DNA of 64,000 nt from Hypericum androsaemum (lineage: Eukaryota; Streptophyta; Magnoliopsida; Malpighiales; Hypericaceae). Position 1 is the first letter of the stretch, and each line of letters begins with the position of its first letter. The notes beneath the pieces are model-generated. The model ran no database searches, was not told the DNA's origin, and worked only from the letters and a program-made list of their open reading frames with translations. Of this stretch, positions 20,431 through 30,100 are shown in pieces. Where the stretch lies: NCBI GenBank assembly GCA_963995505.1, contig OZ023180.1, positions 12,042,689-12,106,688 of the forward strand, given 5' to 3'. The position numbers and the translations under genes are program-made.

Positions 20431-21324
20431 TGACAATATGCTGTAAGTGAGTGATATCCCAACATAAATTGATCTTTGGATAAGCAATTGACACTAGTCG
20501 ATCTCTATCGAAATAAGCTTGTTGCTATTTCTATTTCAAAAAAATAGTTTCGGCATCGTACTGTGTTACCACAATAGGCGATCCCATGTAATGATCAAAA
20601 ATATTTTGACATCATGCCGTGGTATTCTCTCTTTCTGGCATTCATGTTTTGCCTTGATCAAAATAGTATAAATATGCCGTGTTCACTTTCTATTTTCAAT
20701 TACGGGAGTATATGTGAATTAATTTGATTGTCACAATGTTACTAAAATAATAAATTTAGTAAAAGTTGATGTCATTCCTCTTCAAAGTCAGGCACAATTT
20801 CTTTTATTAATACAAGATAGATCATTATTACATATATTCCTAACAAATAAAAAATTATCTATATGCCACAATCTCCACCTGGACCACCATAAGAAATGAT
20901 CGCTCCGTTCAACGGGTCGTAGTCCCAACGAAGTATACTAAAACAACTTTCATAGTCACTAAATAATTTCGTATTTGAATAGTCGACATCAACGACACGG
21001 TAATTCTCGTTAACGGTTTGAATAGTTAAAAACATTTAGGAAGTTGTACTTTTATGAGTAGCAAATATTCCTCTTCTCATAGGTGGGCTTGATTGTCCAA
21101 TAGGTTCATTGGTTACTCCACCAAATGAAAGAGTAGCAACTCCATTATTAAATTTGGTAAATGTCTCTTTTGGCCAATATCCAATATTTTCAACACCGTA
21201 CACCAACCACCAATTACACGATATAAAATCTTACAAGAGTTGAAACAAAATTAGGGAGCTAAATATGATGAGAATTACTCAGTTTTCTTATTCCTAAGGA
21301 TATTCTTTTTGTTTCATCTATAAG
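20431..21324 (-). repeat. Inverted duplicate of neprosin 3' block (copy of 31,990-32,882)
   Basis: The whole block matches, in reverse, the last intron's 3' part, the last exon and about 420 bp of 3' flank of the neprosin-like gene. Matching flanks include the AATAAAAGAAATTGTG poly(A) region, CATGAATGCCAGAAAGAGA, and ATCAATTTATGTTGG. Because intron and downstream DNA are included, this is a DNA-level duplication and not a retrocopy. The right edge meets a gypsy fragment at about 21,325. Confidence 0.88.
20859..21229 (-). pseudogene. Neprosin-domain last exon, pseudogene
   Basis: Minus-strand translation parallels the gene's exon 7: NWWLVYG, IGYWPKETFT, LSFGGVT, IGQSSPPM, and the C-terminal GAIISYGGPGGDCGI before TAG (20,859-20,861). 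A stop interrupts it after the STTS segment (near 21,039). The splice acceptor differs: where the gene has TGTAG-GAT, this copy has TGTAAGAT, moving the AG by one base. No other exons are present. It is non-functional as a protein. If it were transcribed across, it would be antisense to the gene. Confidence 0.88.
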
Positions 21325-21325
21325 C

Positions 21326-22210
21326 ATGGACTTTGTGCTTGGTCTACCGTGTACGCAGTCATGATTTGATATTTGTCATGGTGGATCACTTCTCTAAGAT
21401 GGTACCCTTCATCCCTTGCAAGCGCACTTCAGATGTTGTGCATATTGCTCAACTTTTTTTTCGCAAGGTTTTTCATTTGTACGGGCTTCCGAGTTTAATT
21501 ATCTCTGATCGTGATACTCGCTTCCTGAGTCATTTCTGGTGCACTTTATGGTGCATGGCTCATACTGAGCTACATTTTTGTAGTGTGTATCATCCTCAGA
21601 CAGACGGCCAGACCGAGGTGGTGAATCGCTCGCTGGGTAATTTGTTGTGTTGCTTGGTTGGTGATAATATCCGTTCTTGGGATACTAAGTTGAGTCTGGT
21701 TGAGTTCGCCCACAATGTTGCTGTCAATCGGAGTTCGGGCTTGTTCCCATTTTAGATTGTGTACGCGGTGATTCCGCCTAGTCCTGTTCACCTATTGCTC
21801 CCCTCTACCTCAGCTGACTACAAGCAGGCCGCCGACCTCATTGCTGATCTTCAGGCCATCCATATATCTCCCCAGGCTCAGCTTGAACAAGCCAACACCC
21901 CCTACAAGTCTGCTATTGATGCTCGTCGACACGATGTGTAATTTGATGGTGGTGATTTTGTTTGGGCCGTGTTAACCAAATATCGCTTTCTCGCTCACGA
22001 GTGTAATAAGTTATCATCTCGCAAGATTGGTCTGGTTGAGATCGTCGAGAAGATCAACCCCAATGAGTATAGACGGCGTCTCCCCAGCCATTTGCACACC
22101 TCTGACGTGTTCAATGTCAAGCACCTGGTTCCTTTTGCTGGCGACGATTCTTCCGGAGATGAAGCTGATTCCGATTCGAGGGTGAATCATTTCGAAGGGG
22201 AGAGAATGTT
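21326..22210 (+). pseudogene. Ty3/gypsy integrase fragment (chromovirus-like)
   Basis: It starts MDFVLGLP (21,326), then has VDHFSKMVPFIPC, ISDRDTRFLSHFW, YHPQTDGQTEVVNRSLGNLL and VEFAHN. These are the integrase catalytic core with its D, D and E positions. After a stop at about 21,754 comes the C-terminal region (LTKYRF...KIGLVEIVEKI, LHTSDVFNVKHL), which links to the chromodomain end in Reina-type elements. A short acidic tail follows at about 22,140-22,200. No LTRs or RT are attached. Frameshifts and stops show it is dead. Confidence 0.82.
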
Positions 22211-22639
22211 GGCGATAAAGCTGCCTTGCTTTACTTGGACAAGAATGACCGTGACTTGTATTGGAAGGCAGCTATTTAGCGATAATTATTATGCTTTAGT
22301 TATGTAATTTGCTTATTGAGGACTCTTTTAACTGTTTCCATGTTTGATTAGGTTACTTATGGGATCTTTATAAAGAGAACCCCTACTTGTCTTTGTTTTC
22401 GTTAGACTTTTGATAATTGAAATCTAGGGTTCTCCCTAAACCACTTGCTTTTCCCGAGTTTTTGAGCTAAACACGGGTTCACGACTACTATCGTTAAGCT
22501 TGTTTGTACCTTTTACTGCATCACATTTTTTATACGTAATTCTTAGGCACTCTTTTTCAGGACCATAGATTTTTTCATCGAATTTACTACAACATGTTCT
22601 AATGAGGTGTGAAGCTACAACCTCGAACATATTTTATGA
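22211..22639. other. Gypsy 3' debris and spacer
   Basis: AT-rich sequence after the integrase tail, possibly the non-coding end of that element. No polypurine tract or LTR boundary could be placed. Confidence 0.3.
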
Positions 22640-22960
22640 GTGAGATGTGCTTCTGTTTATTTGAATTTCTCTCTTGACCATCCATTTGATGGATTAGCGA
22701 GATAATGGGTAAAAAGTCACATGGTCACTTATATTTAGTAAATTTTAGCCCATGGTTACTAATCTATTTTTCGTCTCTTTAAGGTAATTAATCTATCTTG
22801 TATGATCACTTATCTACATGAAGTCATCCTTGTAACATCACTAATCTATATAAAGTGACCCTTTTATGGTCTCTTTAGGCAATTTTAAAATTTGTACAAT
22901 TTTTAAAGCATCTCTAATATTTTTCTTTTTTTCTTGGTTTATTTCATTCTTCTCTTCTCT
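22640..22960 (-). repeat. Inverted-repeat partner, right
   Basis: Reverse-complement match to 19,370-19,690 (see that entry). Homology fades within about 40 bases outside AGTGAGAGAAGAG on this side, so precise termini and a target duplication could not be fixed. Confidence 0.75.
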
Positions 22961-23395
22961 CACTTATTGGGTGAATTTTTTTTGGTTTAATTAAAATTCT
23001 TCCAATTTGTTACAACGTAAAATTATAAATTTAGTTTCCAGTAAGGTTTTGGAAAATGACCCGGAGGCTGACGAGGGATTTAGGCTGACCTCCAGGTCGT
23101 TCGGTCAGACCATATCTTTTTTATTTAATAAAATTTATATATATTACTATTACATTATGAAGAACAAACAATGTTTGGTGTGGGACCGAATTTGGTTCTG
23201 ACAGTTTCTAAAAAAAGGATTTGGTTCTGACTTGAAAAATTAGTCAGGACCAATCTGGATAAAATAGGAGCCATTGTATTGATTTTTTAAATCAAGTACA
23301 AGATTTGACAGTTAAGATTCACGCAGGGGTATTATTGTATTTTTCTCTCCCCTTTCCTCCCCTCAATCTCTCTCTTCCTCCAAAAAAAAACCTAC
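22961..23395. other. Spacer
   Basis: No feature recognised. It contains a pyrimidine-rich stretch (23,340-23,385), which could be an old 5' untranslated region for the frame that follows. Confidence 0.3.
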
Positions 23396-23749
23396 TTGAC
23401 TACAGCCCTCTTCCCCCTATTTCTTGAACCCCAGGAGACCTCCAAATCTGGATCAACTTATCGACCGCGATATCGAGTAACCTCCTGTCCACTTGAAGGT
23501 AATCTTATGGAGAACGGTCCACCGAGGGAGGTTGATGAAGTGGCAGCGGTTGTTGTTGTTGACGATAAGCTTGAAGACCCCTTCGTCCCCTCACCGGCAA
23601 GGAAAAACGATAAGCCGCTACCAGCCCAGCCAGTTAAAGCTCGTTGCGAAACCCTAGGCACGAGGAAGAAGAAGAAGAAGGCCGCGACCACAAATTGCTG
23701 TATAGTTTTGTGTCATCAACGCTCAAGTTCTTGGATCGAGGCGAGGTGA
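23396..23749 (+). CDS. Hypothetical protein or gene fragment
   Basis: A 117-codon frame that is GC-richer than its surroundings. An internal Met (about residue 38) begins a more protein-like part: acidic and Val-rich (EVDEVAAVVVVDD), then Pro/Lys-rich, then a run of Lys (GTRKKKKKA). A CT-rich leader lies just upstream, as in many plant 5' UTRs. I recognise no domain. The frame ends shortly before a minisatellite, so it may be the first exon of a broken gene. No supporting splice structure was found. Confidence 0.3.
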   Translation: MTTALFPLFLEPQETSKSGSTYRPRYRVTSCPLEGNLMENGPPREVDEVAAVVVVDDKLEDPFVPSPARKNDKPLPAQPVKARCETLGTRKKKKKAATTNCCIVLCHQRSSSWIEAR

Positions 23750-23840
23750 TGGCCACAGATTGCTGTGTAGTTTTGATTCTGTGGTTGAGAAGAAGAGCTT
23801 TTCACTCACAGAATTGGTTTATTTTTGTGTTATGTGCCCA

Positions 23841-24242
23841 GTAATGTCAAATGGTATACTTAATTATGTAAAATGGTATGCCTGGGCATGTCGAATGGTA
23901 AGTCTAATTTTGTCAAATGGTATGTTCGATTATGTCAAATGGTATACGTTGGGTATGTCAAATGGTATATTCGATTAGTTCGATAATATTAAAAATAAAT
24001 ATTATAAAATAGTATGTCCGATTATGTCAAACGGTATATGTTCGATTATTTCAAATGGTATACCCTGGTTATGACAAATGGTATACCTGGTTATATCAAA
24101 ATGGTATGTCTGGTTATATCAAATGGAATATTTGATGTTATGTAAAAATACATATAATAAAAAAGAAAATAATTAATTAAATGACATAGTATAAAAGTTG
24201 TACATGGCATACCATTTTATCATGACACGGCATACCATTTTT
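23841..24242 (+). repeat. Minisatellite, about 21-bp unit, with inverted units at the end
   Basis: A core of TATGTCAAATGGTATR followed by 5-8 variable bases recurs about 14 times (for example 23,845, 23,922, 23,955, 24,024, 24,072 and 24,114). The last copies at about 24,203-24,240 are in the opposite orientation (GGCATACCATTTT), so the array could fold back. The core resembles that of 16,889-17,155. Confidence 0.75.
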
Positions 24243-24263
24243 GTAGAAGCCCAAAAATTTATA

Positions 24264-25350
24264 GCAAATTACCCTCAGATCCTTGAGATTTTGACATCCT
24301 ACCTCTAGCATCCCTAGATTTCTAAAAATCATCTTGTAGCCCCCCGGGCAAATTACTCTGGGCTCCCTTGCTAACGTTATCAATCAATTTTTCTTATAAA
24401 ATGACTTATATACCCTTAAAAGAATCAATAAAAAAATCAAAATCTGTCTCCCTTTCCTCTGACTAGAATGCCGGTGTCAACAGAACACCGATTTCTCCTT
24501 GCCTAAACAAGAATCAAAATACCTTGGACGACAACCCAGGGGGCCCAGCCGCCGTTCCTTGGACGATGAGTTCGAGGATATCTATTCCTACGTGTTCCTG
24601 CTTCTCGTCATCATTATCCTGTGTACTGGAGGACCCTTAGCCGTCGTCGCCTCGTGCACCTACGGTCCATCTCACCCTCCCATCTGGGAACTCCGTAGTG
24701 AAGTTTAGGTTTGTCAGTAATGACAAAGCGGCGGGCCAATTCGATGGGGAGGTGGGGCACAAGGAGCTGGAGTTTGACATCGAGGAAGGGAATAATGGGA
24801 TTGCGGATGACTCGATGCCTATTATCCCTTGGTTGGGTGGCAGAGGCAGAGCAGGTGCGGGATGCGCCGATGAGGAGGAAGACAGCTAGAGCCATGGTGA
24901 TTTATAGTTGCAGGATGGGCCGATTTGATTAGAGAATAGGGGAGAAAAGAACTGGCACAGGAGTGGAGGGCGGGGAGAGATGTCGATTAGCTTATTTTTG
25001 AGGTGGATTCGATGGCGATAGTTACAGTATTGTTGATCGCGGAGGATTCATTTTTTTTCCTCGGCTTGTTTATGGTACTGGAAGGGACGATACCGAAGAT
25101 GTCATTGAAGAAGACGAAGAATCATCGAAGAAGGTGTAAGGGTCATCGGAAGGTAGGTAGGAGACAACATGCATGACTTTTTTTCAATTTTAGGAGTATA
25201 ATAGTCATTTAGAATTAAAAATTAATATATCAGCCGATGATGTCAATGAGGGACTCACAAGTATAATAAAACCAAACATGGAGGACAACAAGATCATTTT
25301 TAGAAACCTAGGGATGCTAGAGGCAGGGTGTCAAAATCTAGGCACTTTAG
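24264..25350. mobile_element. Long-TIR element (Mutator-like, possible gene carrier)
   Basis: About 160 bp at the left (24,264-24,425) are repeated in reverse at the right (25,180-25,350). Matches include ATTTTGACATCCTACC against its complement at about 25,325-25,340, CTAGCATCCCTAGATTTCTA, and the stretch resembling TATACTCC/TAAAAG. The left end CAAATTACCCT resembles the terminus of the MITE at 31,635. The interior (24,440-25,140) is distinctly GC-richer with several open frames. Long TIRs plus host-like interior suggest a Pack-MULE-type element. The outer end on the right has decayed and no target duplication was found. Confidence 0.6.
24614..24895 (-). CDS. Open frame inside the long-TIR element, captured-exon candidate
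   Basis: A 93-codon minus-strand frame begins MALAVFLLIGASRTCSA, which looks like a short secretory signal peptide with a plausible cleavage after CSA. It continues as a basic, Leu-containing domain without a recognised motif (ELARRFVITDKPK). Several frames are open in the same stretch because of its high GC content, so the coding strand is not certain. If captured, it may derive from the first exon of a small secreted protein. Confidence 0.3.
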   Translation of the reverse strand: MALAVFLLIGASRTCSASATQPRDNRHRVIRNPIIPFLDVKLQLLVPHLPIELARRFVITDKPKLHYGVPRWEGEMDRRCTRRRRLRVLQYTG

Positions 25351-25969
25351 TTCTACCTGTGGATTGACTTGATTTAATTTTGTTTGATTTGATTTGGGAA
25401 AAATTGGATTTCTCCAGTAATTTTTTCACTTTCCTTTTTTTGTGAACCTAATGAACCGAAATTTTTTGCGTCAACATCCTATTCCAACCGAGTGGTCCGA
25501 TCAAAATTTGTCCCGTTCGTTAGGTTGACATTCTTACCAACAAAATTGACACAGTATGAGTTTCAATTCATGATCTGACTGGTCAGACTGTATTTTTAAG
25601 ACCATGGGTTTCAGGACAGTTTTTTTTTTCTTTATTGTTAATATTATGTCATGTTTAGGCTTTTGTAAAGAAGGAAGCATGTTATATTAGTATTCCTAAT
25701 TGGCCTCAATTTAGTGAAAATAGATTCAATATCTCAAATTTTGTGATTCTTTTTTCTCTCCCTAATTAATGCTCTCTCTCCACAAAAATGGCTAGAGGCG
25801 TGAGAGGCACGACATTGTGTCAAATACCGAGTTTGTACCTATGAAAAAATTCATTAAATTTTGACCTTTAAATCTATTTGATATATTTCTAATCACATCA
25901 CGGCACACATGCACGTTGTCAACATCCATGTAATTCCTACTCAATCCCTTGTCAAAATTATAACACTCC
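25351..25969. other. AT-rich spacer
   Basis: No coding or repeat signal that I can name. Confidence 0.4.
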
Positions 25970-26337
25970 AATCTAAAAATTTGGAGGCTGACATGTAAAC
26001 CTTTGAGGGATCATGTTTCCGGAGCCTACTGTGGATAAAAATTGCAAGTCTGCTTGTCAAATTTTTGTTGCGGATGTCTTTTCTTGGAGTACGAAACTTT
26101 CAAGTTGTCTACTTCACAACACGCGGCCGGAAAAAAGTCCTACCATGTTAACAGGCTTTGAAATAATAGTTAACTTGGTCTACAATATTAGTTTCTAAGA
26201 TCGTTATACAGGGTTAGTTATCACGTCTCATGTCAACGACAATACCGCACAACAAAATAAGCCTTCCAATAATTATCCTCTTAAGGCTTGGCCATGTAAT
26301 AAATATTGCATTCGGCAATAAAACCATTTCTAGTAAT
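25970..26337 (+). repeat. Duplicated block, copy B (uninterrupted)
   Basis: Same-orientation match to 17,400-18,135, without the MITE and without the extra 65 bases after it. The right limit of homology is at ACCATTTCTAG in both copies. Confidence 0.75.
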
Positions 26338-27080
26338 TATGCTCAAAAAGTTATCCAAATATTCCCAATCAAGTAACAATAGCAATTCAATCAATATATT
26401 CCAAAATAAAAAATTTAATACGATGCCAATGCAGTATATCAATGCATGTGAACCTCACAATATATCTTTTTAGTTTATATCATTTTGACCATTGGCTAAC
26501 TAATCTAGATTCGAGTTGAGTAGAACTTATAGAGGTGGCAAAATTTTCCCAACAATTATTTTACATTGTTGCATTGCTAATGATTTAAAGTAAAAATTTG
26601 GTTAAACGAGAATAACTTTATCACTAGTTGATCCAAGTGTTTGTGGGTGCCACAAAATCTATCTTGATACCAATAAAGAATACCAACAATAATGGGACAA
26701 AATTATAAATGGCCTTATTTTTGATAACTTATAAATGCCATAACTAACAACCAAGTAAATGACGCTGAGACAGAAAAAGAAGGTAGAATTCATTCTTGAC
26801 TTATTTTTTTAATATATGAGAAAATCAAGACTCATATTTATTACGAATAGTCTATTCTTTAGTAAGTGTTTATTACTTATCAATATAAAATTGGCAAGCT
26901 AACAATACCAAAATTGCTCTATTAATTTTGGCAATTTAGCCTTTTCCATTATTACAAAAATGGTAAGCACTGATTGTGGCATAATTTTCAATAGTATAAT
27001 AATTATTCTGTTTCTATAATTCTGAATTATTTTTATCTTTAATGGTAATTACAAAAAAGGCAAAAATAGTTGAATTTACC
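26338..27080. other. Upstream spacer of the neprosin-like gene
   Basis: AT-rich with no ORF or repeat recognised. It should hold the gene's upstream regulatory region, but no specific motif can be defended. Confidence 0.4.
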
Positions 27081-27108
27081 TATAAAATGAATGAAGGCTG
27101 TATAAATT
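27081..27108 (+). promoter_or_regulatory. Candidate TATA boxes of the neprosin-like gene
   Basis: TATAAAAT at 27,081 and TATAAATT at 27,101 lie 49 and 29 bases before the start codon. The first leaves room for a short 5' UTR and is the better candidate. Confidence 0.45.
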
Positions 27109-27129
27109 TTATCATTCAATAAAATAACG

Positions 27130-30100
27130 ATGGGAGCCTATGTAACGCTGCTCATTTTATGCATTAGTTCAACTTATTATGGCGTAGAAGGATTTGAAAA
27201 AAAAAATTTGTATGGAGAAGATATCCCCACCGAGTCAGAGATTTTTGATGATACAGCAACAGCGGTACCACCGTCTACTTTCTATAGTTTTTGGCCGTAT
27301 ATCCATGTTCTTTTCTGTTGTATATCTTCAAAATTTTAAACTTTACTACATTGATTGTCTTTTTTTTTATTTTTATAAAAGTTTGTCTTGAATCTATAAA
27401 CTTAGAAATCATAAATTTCTATTAGCTTTTCAATTTCTTAATTTATTTGTAAATTCTATTTGGCAATTATGTTTTTTTAATAATTAGCAAAGTGATTAAT
27501 CAAGCAAAAATAAAAAGTTATAACTTATTAAAAAAGTTATATAAACATCCAGACCCGTGATAAGACTCCCAAACTTAAACTATCCCACAGAAGCACGTAG
27601 TCAAGAGTAATTTAAATCCCATCAATAATGAATACTACAACTACGAATTTGTGCACCTATAGTAAGTGCCCAGACCAATCCCTCACACTAGACTATAGAG
27701 GTCGCCGCAGGGCTTGGTAAAAAATTCTATCACCTTATAATCATGCGGATAAAATGAGTGATAGGAAAAAAGAGCGCAAAAAAATACGTTAACGCTGCAT
27801 AACCTATAAACAATGGAAATATGAAAAAATCCGTCCAATATGGGGCGACAAGCAATCCCATCCAATTTGGCCATTATATTATTATATATTTACTTTATGT
27901 CTTTAATACTTATTGTATTATCTTTTAACACGGATGTTTACACTTATATATTATTTTACTCATTTTAATGTTGCAGTTTTCATATATTGAATGTGTTGAT
28001 ATATATAAACAACCGGCTTTTGAACATTCCATGCTAAAAAACCATAGAATTCAGGTACATATTTCTTATTAATAACATTTGATTAAATAAATTAAATTGA
28101 ATTTTATCTAAAAATATATATATATGGGTTCAGATGGAGCCAAACTTCAAAAAGGAAAGAGGAGGCGGAAGAGCTTTGGGATATGATAAAAATAAAACAG
28201 TTGGATTTTTTAAAGAGAATAATTGTCCAAATGGTTCCGTACCTATCCAAAGAAGAAAAGGTGGAGTGATAAAGCCACTGACACTAGAAGAACCTCAAAA
28301 ACATCATGTAAATTTACTATAATTTGTTTGCACATTTATGTAAAAACATGCATGTTAGCTTTCTTTTATATGCTTTCATTCTTTTATACAAAATGGCAAT
28401 TATCTTTCTAGTATTTGTTTTCTAACTAATATGACGATGATGTAAATATGAATTTAGTTACACTCATATTGGAGTCTGGAAATTTAATATGAAATAAATG
28501 GTAATATTAATCTCTCAAAAATCACCAATAATATACTATCATGCATTTTTTATGCTAACCTTTCTAACTGAAATAGTATATTTGAAAATTTCCAAGACTT
28601 TTGGAATTAGGATTCCCTAAGGAGTTTCTATGTTTTTGAATTGAAGAGGTGTTGTAACTTTAATTTTTATTATAGTAATTTAGGAAAATTTATAGATCAT
28701 GGAATTAGTTATTAGTGAATACTTTATATGGAATAATATTTCTAACGACCATCGTTCTATGTTAGATACTTCATACTATCCATATAATCAGTCTAAGCAA
28801 AATTTGTTCACATATGTTTATAAGATATGTTGTATTAATTGAAATTGGAAAAAAAAAACTAGAATATCACCAAATATTATAACATAACTTCACTTCAACA
28901 ACATATACTTTTTTATATGTTAACATCATACTGTATACTTATGAAAATTTTCATTATGATCGCAATATAAATGTAATTTAGTATATCCTTAGTTAGAATT
29001 TTACATTTTTATATTTTATGGAGCCTACGTAATTCAATAACATTACCAAATAAGCTTTTAAATTAAAAAGAAAAAAGAGAAGAGAAAGACCACACATTCA
29101 ATATAGCTCTTTTGACTCTCATATTATAATCATAATATTAAACTTAAAGTGTTGAGTTTTAAGAGAGCACGAGGGGCCATAAAATGATGGTGTACTCCAG
29201 GAATAACTACAAATTTTTATTAATTTATTCAACATTCTCTATTTGATTATCTTATATATTGAATGTTGTTTGTCTTAACGCGTGACTTTAAAAATGAAAC
29301 AGTACGCTGTTTTGAATGCTATGAACGAAATTTATCGTGGAGCAAGTGCAACTATGCAAATAAATCAACCATCAGTGCAACCAAATCAATATAGTGGATC
29401 ATTTATTTGGCTTCAAGCTGGATCAGAAAAATATGTTGAAATTACTGCTGGATGGATGGTTAGTATCTTTACTAATATTGAGAAAGTCATTTTTATTTAG
29501 GATATTGTTATTATTATTTCATTTATGTTGAATAGTTAAGATAAAACCTTACTATTCAATAACATAATGGTTTTATTTGTATGCAAAATAATCAATCATG
29601 TAGTCAAGGTTATTTTCTCTAAAACTTCCTTGACAAATTAATTGATGAACATGCAAGACTCTAATACTTACTGTTTAGTATAATTTTTTTAATCTCAAAA
29701 TTCTCATGCCACTCATAGTTGTTCAATATAATTCTTATGCTGCACTAATTTGGATTCATAGTTTGTGTGTTGAAACATACAAAATTCTAACAATCTTCAC
29801 ATAGTTTGCACTTTACGCAACCATGATATCAGTATTTCTATTTTCTAAACATTTGATGTCTTCCTTGGGCAAAATGCTCAAATCTATCAACCACATTCTT
29901 TATCATACATCACGACCAAGAAGCTTCACTCTAAAATATTAAAACCACTACCATTAAACATAAGCAGTACAAGCAAAGTACTTCCTCACTTCGAGCCATT
30001 AGAGTAATCCAATATTAAGCGTACTCTAGGTTCTGTTATTTGCCACCGAATGAAATCATAATATTACCAGCCGTACAACCAGCAGCCTCAGCCTTGCATT

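Noticed and set aside
23841..24242. Regular short repeats resembling a CRISPR array
   Set aside because: Repeats are degenerate and the spacers are variants of the unit. The context is a plant nuclear genome, so this is a minisatellite.
28223..28411. Alternative plus-strand frame overlapping neprosin exon 3
   Set aside because: Different register from the exon, which is supported by the conserved PIQRRKGG-type sequence and splice sites.
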